Positions 19,237-27,400 of a DNA stretch of 57,254 nucleotides are shown piece by piece (position 1 is the first letter of the stretch; every line of letters starts with the position of its first letter). Origin of the DNA: Hoeflea sp. BAL378 (GTDB lineage: Bacteria; Pseudomonadota; Alphaproteobacteria; Rhizobiales; Rhizobiaceae); contig NZ_JRJG01000065.1 in NCBI RefSeq assembly GCF_000759435.1, forward strand, positions 1 through 57,254, read 5' to 3'. A program made the translations under genes and the position numbers. A model generated the notes under the pieces. The model was not told where the DNA came from. It saw only the letters and a program-made list of their open reading frames with translations, and did no database searches.

Positions 19237-20550
19237 ATGAGTGACCTCTTCGCCACCGCCGGTGCGGCGCAAGGCGGACACCGCCCGCTCGCCGACCGGC
19301 TGCGGCCGAAAACGCTCTCCGAAGTCACCGGCCAGCCGCATCTGACCGGTCCCGACGGCGCCATCACCCGCATGATCGCTTCGGGCAGTCTCGGCTCGAT
19401 GATCTTCTGGGGGCCTCCGGGCACCGGCAAGACCACGGTCGCGCGCCTGCTCGCAGGCGAAACCGATCTCGCCTTCGACCAGATCTCGGCGATCTTCTCG
19501 GGCGTGGCCGATCTCAAGAAGGTGTTCGAGACGGCGCGCGCCCGTCGCATGGGCGGCCGCCAGACCCTGCTGTTCGTCGACGAGATCCACCGCTTCAACC
19601 GCGCCCAGCAGGACAGTTTCCTGCCGGTGATGGAGGACGGCACCATCGTGCTGGTCGGCGCCACCACCGAAAACCCCTCCTTCGAATTGAATGCGGCGCT
19701 TTTGTCCCGCGCGCGCGTGCTGACCTTCAAGCCGCATGACGAGGAGAGCCTCGAAAGCCTGCTCAAGCGCGCCGAGGAGGAGACCGGCAAGGAGCTGCCG
19801 CTCGACGAAGGCGCGCGCACGAGCCTGCTGCGAATGGCCGATGGCGACGGCCGCGCGGTGCTGACGCTGGCCGAGGAGGTCTGGCGCGCCGCCCGCGAGG
19901 GCGAGACCTTCGACACCGAGGCCCTTGTCAACGTCGTCCAGCGCCGCGCCCCGGTCTACGACAAGGGCCAGGACGGCCACTACAACCTGATCTCGGCCCT
20001 GCACAAGGCAGTGCGCGGCTCCGATCCCGACGCGGCGCTCTATTATCTCTGCCGCATGTTCGACGCGGGCGAGGACCCGCTGTTTTTGAGCCGGCGGCTG
20101 GTGCGGATGGCGTCGGAGGACATCGGGCTGGCCGATCCGCAGGCGCTGGTCATCGCCAACGCCGCCAAGGACGCCTATGACTTCCTGGGCTCGCCGGAGG
20201 GCGAGCTGGCGCTGGCCGAGGCCTGCGTCTATCTCGCCACCGCGCCCAAGTCCAATGCCGTCTACAAGGCCTACAAGGCCGCCATGCGCGCCGCCAAGGA
20301 AGGCGGCTCGCTGCTGCCGCCCCGGCACATCCTCAATGCGCCCACCAAACTGATGAAGGCCGAAGGCTACTCCGAGGGCTATCTCTACGACCACGACCAG
20401 CCCGACGCCTTCTCCGGCCAAGACTATTTCCCGGAAGCCATGGGCCGCAAGACCTTCTACGACCCGCCCGAACGCGGCTTCGAACGCGACCTCCGCAAGC
20501 GGCTCGATTTCTGGGCGCGGCTCAGGAAAGAGCGCGCGGGCAAGGGGTAG
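19237..20550 (+). CDS. rarA: Replication-associated recombination protein A (RarA/MgsA AAA+ ATPase)
   Basis: RarA is a clamp-loader-like AAA+ ATPase acting at stalled replication forks. Walker A GPPGTGKTT is at residues 59-67, Walker B LLFVDEIHRF near 110, and sensor 1 GATTENPSF near 143. The C-terminal MgsA domain (SALHKAVRGSDPDAALYYLCRM and the RRLVRMASEDIGLADPQAL helix) is intact. It is only 3 bases from the protease gene and 6 bases from the panE-like gene, suggesting one operon. Confidence 0.96.
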   Translation: MSDLFATAGAAQGGHRPLADRLRPKTLSEVTGQPHLTGPDGAITRMIASGSLGSMIFWGPPGTGKTTVARLLAGETDLAFDQISAIFSGVADLKKVFETARARRMGGRQTLLFVDEIHRFNRAQQDSFLPVMEDGTIVLVGATTENPSFELNAALLSRARVLTFKPHDEESLESLLKRAEEETGKELPLDEGARTSLLRMADGDGRAVLTLAEEVWRAAREGETFDTEALVNVVQRRAPVYDKGQDGHYNLISALHKAVRGSDPDAALYYLCRMFDAGEDPLFLSRRLVRMASEDIGLADPQALVIANAAKDAYDFLGSPEGELALAEACVYLATAPKSNAVYKAYKAAMRAAKEGGSLLPPRHILNAPTKLMKAEGYSEGYLYDHDQPDAFSGQDYFPEAMGRKTFYDPPERGFERDLRKRLDFWARLRKERAGKG

Positions 20551-20556
20551 GGCGGC

Positions 20557-21591
20557 ATGGCCAGCGACAGCACCGCGCAAGGATCCGCCATCGGCATCAT
20601 GGGCGCCGGCGCCATCGGGCTCTATGTCGGCGGCATGCTGGCGCAAGGCGGCGCGCGGGTGGCCTTCGCCGCGCGCGGGCGCACGCTGGAAGCGCTCGGA
20701 CGCGGACTGTCGGTGTCGCGCTATGACGGCTTCAAGGCCGAACTCAAGCCCGGCCGTTACGCCGCGGGGTCCGCGCCGGTCCTCGCAGACTGCGATATCA
20801 TCCTGTTCTGCACCAAGTCCGGCGACACCGAGGCTGCGGCGCGCGATCTCGTCGCATCGATCAAGCCCGGCGCGACGGTGATCAGCCTGCAGAACGGCGT
20901 CGGCAATGTCGATGTCCTCCAATCCGTTCTGCCCGGTCATCAGGTCGTCGCCGGGACCGTCCCGTTCAACGTCGCCCGGCTTTCGCCCAACGCGGTGCAT
21001 TGCGCCATGGAAGGCGCCGTGCTCGTCGGCCCCTCCGACGCCTCCGCCCGACTGGCGGCTCTCGCCAGGCCTTCGGGCCTGAAACTGGAGATGCGCGCGG
21101 ACTTCGAGGCCGTGCAGTGGGGCAAGCTGCTGCTCAACCTCAACAACGGCCTCAATGTGCTCTCGGGCCTGCCGCTCCGGCGCCAGTTCGAGGATCCGGG
21201 CTACCGCCATGTGCTGGCGATGGCCATGGAGGAACTGCTGGCCGCGCTCGATGCGGCGGGGATCAGGGCGACCGGCGCAACCCGCACCAATCCGCGGCTG
21301 ATCCCGAAGGTGCTGCGCCTGCCCACCTGGTTGTTCCGGATCGTCGCCCGCCAGCAGCTCCGGATGGACGACACCGCCCGGTCCTCCTCCTGGGACGATC
21401 TCCAGGCGGGCAGGGCGCCCGAGACCCGCTTTCTCAACGGCGCCGTGGCGGTGCTGGCGGGCAGGCACGGCCGCACGGCGCCGGTCAACGAACTGATCTG
21501 CCGGCTGGTCGACGAGGCCTTCGCCGAAGGCCGGTCGCCGCGACTGCCCGGCGAAACGCTGCTGGAGCTGGCGCGCAGGGCCAAGACCTAG
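20557..21591 (+). CDS. panE: 2-dehydropantoate 2-reductase family protein
   Basis: The family (PanE/ApbA, ketopantoate reductase) uses NADPH to make pantoate for coenzyme A. The Rossmann motif GIMGAGAIGLYVGG is at residues 13-26, and the C-terminal domain has the conserved LLLNLNNGLNVLSGLP and SSWDDLQAGRAPETRFLNGAVAVL stretches with a catalytic-type Lys (WGKLLLN). The 344 residues are somewhat longer than E. coli PanE (303). Paralogues of this family often have other substrates, so the symbol is tentative. It ends the degP-rarA set. Confidence 0.88.
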   Translation: MASDSTAQGSAIGIMGAGAIGLYVGGMLAQGGARVAFAARGRTLEALGRGLSVSRYDGFKAELKPGRYAAGSAPVLADCDIILFCTKSGDTEAAARDLVASIKPGATVISLQNGVGNVDVLQSVLPGHQVVAGTVPFNVARLSPNAVHCAMEGAVLVGPSDASARLAALARPSGLKLEMRADFEAVQWGKLLLNLNNGLNVLSGLPLRRQFEDPGYRHVLAMAMEELLAALDAAGIRATGATRTNPRLIPKVLRLPTWLFRIVARQQLRMDDTARSSSWDDLQAGRAPETRFLNGAVAVLAGRHGRTAPVNELICRLVDEAFAEGRSPRLPGETLLELARRAKT

Positions 21592-21691
21592 ATCCGGGAG
21601 GTCCCGCTGCACCGACCGATGGGCTCCGGCGACTTGAGAAAGCTGCTGCCCTGAGGCGGAAGCCGCGCTCCGGGTGGCCCCACCCACCCAT

Positions 21692-21705
21692 TTGACGTGC
21701 ATCAA
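21692..21705 (+). promoter_or_regulatory. FNR/FixK-type box upstream of the hemG-like gene
   Basis: TTGAC-GTGC-ATCAA matches the FNR-family consensus (TTGAT-N4-ATCAA) at 9 of 10 positions. It lies 57 bases before the ATG at 21763 and behind the panE stop, a suitable place for activation by FnrL or FixK under low oxygen. The call rests on sequence match and position only. Confidence 0.65.
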
Positions 21706-21762
21706 TGCCGCGTCACCCGCAGCCGGGCATGATGCGGTCTCGTTGGAAACGGAGGAGAGTCA

Positions 21763-22311
21763 ATGAGCGTTCTGGTTCTTTACGCCACGGTCGAAGGGCA
21801 TAGCCGCAAGATCGCCGAACATGCCGCAGCACAGTTGGAGAAGATGGGGCATGGCGTCGTGCTCGGCGATGTCCGCGAGCCCGGCTTCGCGGTTCCCGGC
21901 CGGTTCGAGGGCGTCCTCATCTGTGCGCCGATCCATATGGGCCGCTATCCGGACTCGGTGGCGCGCTTCATCATCGACTGGAAGGCGGCGCTGGCCGAGG
22001 TCCCGACCGCCCTGGTCTCGGTCTCGCTCGGCATTCGCAGCGACAGCGCCGACGAACGGGCCGAGGCGGAAGGCTTTCCCGCCAAGCTCGAGAAGAAGAC
22101 CGGATTTCACATTCCCAAGGTCCATCACGCGGCCGGCGCCTTGAAATATCTCGAATACGATTTCTTCAAGCGCATGCTCATGCGCCAGTTGGCGGCCAAG
22201 GAGGGCGGCCCGGTCGACACCACCAGGGACCATGAATTCACCGACTGGGCGGCGCTCGACAGCTTCCTGCGGGACTTCGCCGACGACATCGCGCTGGCAG
22301 CGAGGACCTGA
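21763..22311 (+). CDS. hemG: HemG-like flavodoxin, menaquinone-dependent protoporphyrinogen oxidase type
   Basis: The 182-residue protein is a long-chain flavodoxin. The FMN phosphate loop is YATVEGHSRKIAE at residues 6-18; IHMGRYPD and the C-terminal GALKYLEYDFFKRMLM with TRDHEFTDW follow the HemG pattern. HemG oxidises protoporphyrinogen IX using quinone, without molecular oxygen. A GGAGGAG site precedes the ATG. The FNR-type box at 21692 fits a role in oxygen-limited haem synthesis. Whether this organism uses it instead of, or beside, HemJ cannot be seen here. Confidence 0.85.
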   Translation: MSVLVLYATVEGHSRKIAEHAAAQLEKMGHGVVLGDVREPGFAVPGRFEGVLICAPIHMGRYPDSVARFIIDWKAALAEVPTALVSVSLGIRSDSADERAEAEGFPAKLEKKTGFHIPKVHHAAGALKYLEYDFFKRMLMRQLAAKEGGPVDTTRDHEFTDWAALDSFLRDFADDIALAART

Positions 22312-22445
22312 GCGCAGGCACGGTTTCCAGGTGAGAGGGTGATCGTCGCGGCCGCCCCGGGGCGTCTCGCTTCCGGCCCTGCAATTGCGCCGCACTTGTC
22401 CGGTAGTGCTTTATCGCCGCGCGGTTTTCGGCTAAGCAGCCTTTC

Positions 22446-22820
22446 ATGAATGGTCTCGTGCTCGTTTTCCTCGGCGGCGGTCTGGGCGCCATGGCGCGCC
22501 ATCTGGCGTCGATGGCGGTGATGCGCGTCTCGGGCGGCCGCTTTCCCTGGGGCACGATGGCGGTCAACATCCTGGGCTCGCTCGCCATGGGGCTGCTGAT
22601 CGCCTGGCTGGCGCGCCGCTCGGCCGGCGATTCCCATCTCCGTCTGCTGCTCGCCACCGGGTTTCTGGGCGGATTCACCACCTTTTCGGCGTTTTCGCTC
22701 GATGTGGCGACGCTTTACGAGCGCGGCGCGTTGACGGCGGCGGCAGCCTATGTGATTGCCAGCGTGACAGTGTCCATCCTGGCGTTGTTTGGCGGGCTCT
22801 GGCTGGCGCGCCAGCTCTGA
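22446..22820 (+). CDS. crcB: Fluoride ion channel/exporter CrcB (Fluc)
   Basis: CrcB/Fluc forms a dual-topology dimeric channel that expels fluoride. The 124-residue product has four transmembrane helices and the signatures GGGLGAMARHLAS, TMAVNILGSLAMG and GFLGGFTTFSAFSLD. A clear fluoride riboswitch was not recognised in the 134 bases before it. rluC starts 27 bases after its stop, the common crcB-rluC neighbourhood of rhizobia. Confidence 0.95.
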   Translation: MNGLVLVFLGGGLGAMARHLASMAVMRVSGGRFPWGTMAVNILGSLAMGLLIAWLARRSAGDSHLRLLLATGFLGGFTTFSAFSLDVATLYERGALTAAAAYVIASVTVSILALFGGLWLARQL

Positions 22821-22847
22821 TAACCCCAGGTCAAAGAGATTATCGAT

Positions 22848-23837
22848 ATGGCGGGCGTACAGCTCATACTGGTTGATCCCGAAGAAGCGGGCATGCGTCT
22901 GGACCGCTGGTTCAAGGCGCATTACCCCGGCCTCGGCTTCGGCCAGCTTCAGAAGCTCTTGAGATCCGGCCAGATCCGGGTCGATGGCGGCCGGGTCAAG
23001 TCCGACACGCGGATCCAGCCGGGCCAGACCGTGCGCGTCCCGCCCATGGGCGTCGACGAGAAGTCGCACGGCCCGCTCACCGCCAACACCATGAAGAACC
23101 GCGACGACGACGATGTGCTCAGGCAGATGTTGCTGCATGAGGACGCCAAGGTGCTGGTGTTCAACAAGCCCGCCGGTCTCGCCGTGCAGGGCGGCTCCGG
23201 CGTCACCCGCAATGTCGACGACATGCTCGAGGCCTGGCGCAACAAGCGGGGCGAGAAGCCGCGGCTGGTGCACCGGCTCGACCGCGACACCGCGGGCGTG
23301 CTGGTGGTGGCCCGCACCCGCAGCGCCGCCCAGGCGCTGACCGCGGCGTTCCGCGAGCGCACCACCAAGAAGACCTACTGGGCGCTGGTCAAGGGCGTGC
23401 CGCGGGCCAAGGAAGGCAAGATCTCCACCTGGCTGGTCAAGGAGGCCACCGAGGACGGCGACCGGATGCGCATCGCCCGGCATGGCGAGGAGGGCGCCGA
23501 TCACGCGGTGTCCTATTACCGCGTCGTCGACCAGGCTGCGCAGAACCTCGCCTGGCTCGAGCTCGAACCCTATACCGGCCGCACCCACCAGCTCCGCATC
23601 CACTGCCTGCATCTGGGTCATCCGATCCTCGGCGACCCCAAATATTTCGAGTACGACAAGAACTGGGAATTTCCGAGCGGCATGCAGAACCGGCTGCATC
23701 TTCTGGCCAGGCACATCTCGGTGCCCCATCCCGATGGCGGCCGGCTGTCGGTCACGGCGCCGCTGCCGCCGCACATGGTGCAGAGCTGGAACCTGCTCGG
23801 CTTCGACGAGGCCACCGCCGGGGAGCGCGACGAATGA
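22848..23837 (+). CDS. rluC: 23S rRNA pseudouridine synthase, RluC/RluD family
   Basis: The 329-residue protein has an N-terminal S4 RNA-binding domain (MRLDRWFKAHYPGLGFGQLQKLLRSG, residues 16-41) and the pseudouridine synthase domain. The catalytic Asp145 is in VHRLDRDTAG. YTGRTHQLRIHCLHLGHPILGD is a second family signature. It isomerises uridines in large-subunit rRNA. The last 4 bases overlap the following phosphatase gene. RluC is preferred over RluD from its usual neighbours, but the split is not certain. Confidence 0.92.
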   Translation: MAGVQLILVDPEEAGMRLDRWFKAHYPGLGFGQLQKLLRSGQIRVDGGRVKSDTRIQPGQTVRVPPMGVDEKSHGPLTANTMKNRDDDDVLRQMLLHEDAKVLVFNKPAGLAVQGGSGVTRNVDDMLEAWRNKRGEKPRLVHRLDRDTAGVLVVARTRSAAQALTAAFRERTTKKTYWALVKGVPRAKEGKISTWLVKEATEDGDRMRIARHGEEGADHAVSYYRVVDQAAQNLAWLELEPYTGRTHQLRIHCLHLGHPILGDPKYFEYDKNWEFPSGMQNRLHLLARHISVPHPDGGRLSVTAPLPPHMVQSWNLLGFDEATAGERDE

Positions 23838-24520
23838 AGCTCGCCCTGTTCGATTGCGACGGCACCATCGTCGACAGCGCCGGCGTCATCCATGCCTGCA
23901 TGGAGCTGACCTTCGACGATTTCGGCATGGCCCGGCCGGCGCTGGCGCACACCAAGTCGGTCATCGGCCTGACGCTCGACATCGCCATCGCGCAGATGCT
24001 GGGCCGGCCGCTGGATGCCGAGGTCGCCGCCATGACCGCGCGCTACAAGCAGCACTTCCTGCTCTACCGCGAAAGCGGCGCGTCTTTTGAACCCGCCTTC
24101 GACGGGCTTCTCGAACTGATTGCAGGCCTTGCCGCCCGCGACGACGTGATGCTCGGCGTGGTCACCGGCAAGTCGCGGCGCGGGCTTGACGCCATCCTGG
24201 CCCATCACGGCCTGACGGACGCCTTCGTCACCACCCGCACCGCCGACGACTGCCCCTCCAAGCCGCATCCGGCCATGGTGCTCGAATGCTGCGCGGAAGC
24301 CGGCATCGGGCCGGAGCGCACCTTCGTCATCGGCGACGCGGTCTATGACATGCAGATGGCGGTGAGCGCCGGGGCCTCGGCCATCGGCGTGTCCTGGGGC
24401 TACGGGCCGGTCGACGCGCTCCGGGCCGCGGGGGCAAGCCACGTGGTCAGCCACGCCGCCGAAATCGCCGCCCTCATCGCAGCGCCGCCCATCCGTCCGG
24501 ATGCGCGGATCGCGCTGTAG
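23834..24520 (+). CDS. HAD-superfamily hydrolase, phosphoglycolate-phosphatase-like
   Basis: The nucleophile motif DCDGTIVDSAG (residues 8-18), motif II VVTGKSRRG, Lys in SKPHPAMV and motif IV FVIGDAVYDMQMA identify a subclass-I HAD phosphatase with an alpha-helical cap. The substrate is unknown; phosphoglycolate or another small phosphate ester is likely. ATGA overlap with rluC shows coupled translation. The 228-residue length is typical. Confidence 0.9.
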   Translation: MKLALFDCDGTIVDSAGVIHACMELTFDDFGMARPALAHTKSVIGLTLDIAIAQMLGRPLDAEVAAMTARYKQHFLLYRESGASFEPAFDGLLELIAGLAARDDVMLGVVTGKSRRGLDAILAHHGLTDAFVTTRTADDCPSKPHPAMVLECCAEAGIGPERTFVIGDAVYDMQMAVSAGASAIGVSWGYGPVDALRAAGASHVVSHAAEIAALIAAPPIRPDARIAL

Positions 24521-24600
24521 AACATCGAAGGACCGCAGGCCCGGTTTTGACCGGGGCTCGCCCGATGGGCCGGGCATGCGGCAACCACAGGAGACGCGTG

Positions 24601-25383
24601 ATGCGCGACATTCTCGGCGGTCAGGTTCTGGGAGAGGACAAGATGTCCGATCCGGTCCGCGAAACCCAGCTTGGTCTGAAGAAGGCCCTGCCGAAACGGT
24701 TCTACCAGCAGGCGGCGGTCATGCCGGGCTCGGAGGGCGGCTTCGTCGTCGCGCTCGACGGCAAGCCGGTGCGCACGCCCTCGCGCAAGGAACTCGGCAT
24801 CGCCAGGCCGGAGCTGGCCGAGGCCGTCGCGGCGGAGTGGCAGGCGCAGCGGGAGGTGATCGACCCCTCGACCATGCCGCTCACCCGGATGCTCACCACG
24901 GCGATCGACGGCGTGGCGGCGGCGCAGGAGGCGGTGTTCGAGGAGATCCTGCGCTATGCCGGCTCCGATCTGATCTGCTACCGGGCCGAAGCCCCGCAGG
25001 CGCTGGTCGCGCGCGAGGCGGAACTCTGGGATCCCTATCTCGACTGGGCGGCAAGCAGGGGCGCGCGGCTGGTGCTGTCGGAAGGCATCGTCCATGTCGA
25101 GCAGCCCTCCGAGGCGATCCGCGCCATCGCCGCGCTGCTGCGCCGCTACGCGACGCCGCTCGAGCTCACCGCGCTGCACACGGTCACCTCGCTCACCGGA
25201 TCGCTGGTGCTGGCGCTGGCGCTGGCCGAAGGCGAGGCGAAGCCCGCCGAAATCTGGGCCGCGGCCCATGCCGATGAGGATTTCAACATCGCCCATTGGG
25301 GCGAGGATTACGAGGCCGCCGCCCGCCGCGCCAAGCGGCTCATCGATTTCGAGGCGGCTGCGCTGATCCTGGCGTCCCGGTAG
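24601..25383 (+). CDS. ATP12-family F1-ATPase assembly chaperone
   Basis: ATP12 proteins bind the F1 alpha subunit before assembly in mitochondria and alphaproteobacteria. ATG 24601 (MRDILGGQVLGED) gives 260 residues. LPKRFYQQAAV, FVVALDGKPVRTPSRKEL, AAEWQAQREVIDPSTMPLTRM and AHADEDFNIAHWGEDYEA are family signatures. An in-frame ATG at 24547 would add 18 residues that look non-coding. It follows the HAD gene by 80 bases, an order common in Rhizobiales. Confidence 0.93.
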   Translation: MRDILGGQVLGEDKMSDPVRETQLGLKKALPKRFYQQAAVMPGSEGGFVVALDGKPVRTPSRKELGIARPELAEAVAAEWQAQREVIDPSTMPLTRMLTTAIDGVAAAQEAVFEEILRYAGSDLICYRAEAPQALVAREAELWDPYLDWAASRGARLVLSEGIVHVEQPSEAIRAIAALLRRYATPLELTALHTVTSLTGSLVLALALAEGEAKPAEIWAAAHADEDFNIAHWGEDYEAAARRAKRLIDFEAAALILASR

Positions 25384-25533
25384 AACGGTATCCGGCGCCG
25401 ACCCCGATGCCGTCACGATCGGCAAAGCGACGCGGCCGGCGCATGTCCATATTGCGCCGACCGGCCGTCTTAACCATGCGCTAACCATAAACTGCGAAAT
25501 TGCGGATGACCTTCAGTTGTCCGGAGACAGGGC

Positions 25534-26403
25534 GTGGCTCACCGCAAGCATTTTCTGGCGCGCCTCGCGCGGGCGCTGATCCTTCTGGGCTTGGCAGCTG
25601 TCCTGGCGGCGTGCGCGGGCAGGCCGAAGCCGGTCGAGCCGACCCACCCTTTCACGGTGACCGAGGTCCGGGTCACGACCCAGAGCATGGCCGATTTCGG
25701 CTTCGCCGACCGTCTGCAGCACCGACTCGATTTGACCGCCGGGCGCGCCACCTCCGATATCGGCCTGACCTCGATCCTCAGGATCGTGGTGCTCGACCGC
25801 AACGCCGAGGTTGCTGCGCTGGGGTTCTTCAGCCCCTCGACCCAGTCCGCCACGCTCGATCTCACGGTGATCGACGCCGGAACCGGGCAGGTGCTGAAAA
25901 GCCGGCTCGTGCACGCCAGCGCGCCGGCCCGCGCCGGCCGCAGCGCAGACACCGTCCTCATCGACAGGCTGGCGGAGGAGATCCGGGCGCTGCTCGGCCT
26001 CTCCGGCGCGCCACCACATCCGGTCGCGGGCGTCAAACGCACGGTCGCCTGGCCGGAACTCAAGCCCGAGCCGCTGGATGATGCCGCCCTGTTCGCCGCC
26101 GATCCGCTGTTGAATGGCACCGTGACCCCGACATCGCTGACTGTCGACGTGCGACCGGACACGCCCGCGCTGGACCTGAGCCGGCCGCTGCTCACGCCGG
26201 AGCCGGTGGAGGAGGGCGAGAAGCGCGTCGAAGACGCTGTCGCCCCGGTCGACGCCGCGGCCGTGCCAGGCGCCCCCGTCGCGGTGCCGGACACGGCGCC
26301 CGCAGTCCGGGCGGATGCCGCGCCCCTGCCTGCCGCGCCCGCAGCCGATGAGCCCTGCATCATCACCCTAGACAATGACTGCAGCGATCCCGACAGCCAG
26401 TGA
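25534..26403 (+). CDS. Predicted outer-membrane or periplasmic lipoprotein
   Basis: This starts with GTG 25534 (GGAGACAGG upstream) and has a lipoprotein signal: a basic start (AHRKHFLARLARA), a hydrophobic stretch and the lipobox LAAC with Cys28. A folded domain (about 30-165) of unknown function follows, resembling envelope lipoproteins that give no named match in my memory. The remainder (about 170-289) is proline/alanine-rich and probably disordered, ending with two cysteines (DEPCIITLDNDCSDPDSQ). Its stop is 12 bases from the convergent fghA stop. Confidence 0.8.
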   Translation: MAHRKHFLARLARALILLGLAAVLAACAGRPKPVEPTHPFTVTEVRVTTQSMADFGFADRLQHRLDLTAGRATSDIGLTSILRIVVLDRNAEVAALGFFSPSTQSATLDLTVIDAGTGQVLKSRLVHASAPARAGRSADTVLIDRLAEEIRALLGLSGAPPHPVAGVKRTVAWPELKPEPLDDAALFAADPLLNGTVTPTSLTVDVRPDTPALDLSRPLLTPEPVEEGEKRVEDAVAPVDAAAVPGAPVAVPDTAPAVRADAAPLPAAPAADEPCIITLDNDCSDPDSQ

Positions 26404-26415
26404 CGCCGCCTCCGC

Positions 26416-27249
26416 TCACCCCAGCCGCGCGGCGTGCCAGGCGAGATGGTCGTCCATGAAGGTGGAGATGAAATTGTAGGAGTGGTCGTAGCCCTCCTGC
26501 ATCCTCAGCGTGAGCCCGATCCCGGCGGTCCTGCAGGCCTCTTCGAGCAGCCACGGGCGCAGGCCGTTCTCCAGAAACCCGTCGGCCGTTCCCTGATCCA
26601 CCAGGAATTCCGGAAACCGGGCGCCGTCCTCGATGAGCAGCGTGGCGTCGTGGCGGCGCCAGTCGGCCTCGTCGGCGCCGAGATACTTCTCCAGCGCCGG
26701 GCGCGACCAGTCCGCCGTCGACGGCTGCACGATCGGCGCGAAGGCCGAACAGCTCCTGAACCGGTCGGGATGCTTGAGCGCCAGCGTCAGCGCGCCATGC
26801 CCGCCCATGGAGTGGCCCATGATGCCCTGGCGCCCCATGTCGACGGCGAAATGGCCGGCGATCTTGTCGGAGAGCTCGCTCAGGATATGGGTTTCCATCC
26901 GGTAGTGGCGCGACCAGGGGGGCTGCGTCGCATCGAGATAGAACCCGGCGCCCTTGCCGAACTGCCAGTTGTCCGGCTCGTCGGGCACATGGTCGCCGCG
27001 CGGGCTGGTGTCGGGGCAGACGATGATCAGGCCGAGCTCCGCCGCCATGCGCCGGTACTCGCCCTTGTCCATCACATTGGCATGGGTGCAGGTGAGCCCG
27101 GAGAGGAACCAGACGACCGGGCAGAGGTGCTCCTTGGCCTGGATCGGCCGGAACACCGCGAAGGTCATCTCGCAGCCGCAGGCCTCGGAGTCCATCGAAT
27201 ACACGCCCTGGCGTCCGCCATGGGCCTTGGCTTCGGAAATGATCTTCAT
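26416..27249 (-). CDS. fghA: S-formylglutathione hydrolase
   Basis: FghA hydrolyses S-formylglutathione to formate and glutathione, the second step of glutathione-dependent formaldehyde oxidation. The 277-residue product (MKIISEAKAHGGRQGVYS) has the esterase D fold with nucleophile elbow GHSMGGHGAL. The His of the triad is in EGYDHSYNFISTFMDDH. The frame stays open upstream of ATG 27249, but that part does not match the family. It lies 151 bases downstream of adhC, which makes the first reaction. Confidence 0.95.
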   Translation of the reverse strand: MKIISEAKAHGGRQGVYSMDSEACGCEMTFAVFRPIQAKEHLCPVVWFLSGLTCTHANVMDKGEYRRMAAELGLIIVCPDTSPRGDHVPDEPDNWQFGKGAGFYLDATQPPWSRHYRMETHILSELSDKIAGHFAVDMGRQGIMGHSMGGHGALTLALKHPDRFRSCSAFAPIVQPSTADWSRPALEKYLGADEADWRRHDATLLIEDGARFPEFLVDQGTADGFLENGLRPWLLEEACRTAGIGLTLRMQEGYDHSYNFISTFMDDHLAWHAARLG

Positions 27250-27400
27250 GGGCAAACCGTCCGGTTCAGGGTGCATCGGTGGGATGAAGTGACGGGAACG
27301 CGCCACGCCCGAAAAAGGTCCGGTCGGGCGCGGCTTTTATGGGTCCGGATGCGCAGCCGCATCGGCTCCCCTTTTTATCGGGCGGGCGTGGCGGAAACCG

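Noticed and set aside
17656-21705. A minus-strand open frame of about 1,350 codons antisense to the protease, rarA and panE-like genes
   Set aside because: High-GC codon bias keeps the opposite strand open. The + strand genes have clear families and motifs; the antisense translation is low-complexity (Arg/Ala/Gly/Asp-rich) with no domain.
22312-22445. Possible fluoride riboswitch before crcB
   Set aside because: The conserved GGNGAUGG-type start and pseudoknot partner were not found in the 134 bases before the start codon. A covariance model search would settle it.
24501-25277. A + strand open frame of 258 codons overlapping the atp12 gene
   Set aside because: Arg/Gly/His-rich translation typical of a wrong frame; the ATP12 frame has the conserved family motifs.
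27302-27338. GC-rich inverted repeat followed by TTTT on the + strand between fghA and adhC
   Set aside because: The T-run is on the strand opposite to transcription of both neighbours, and no + strand gene ends near it. It might be a weak attenuator read from the minus strand, but this is not supported.
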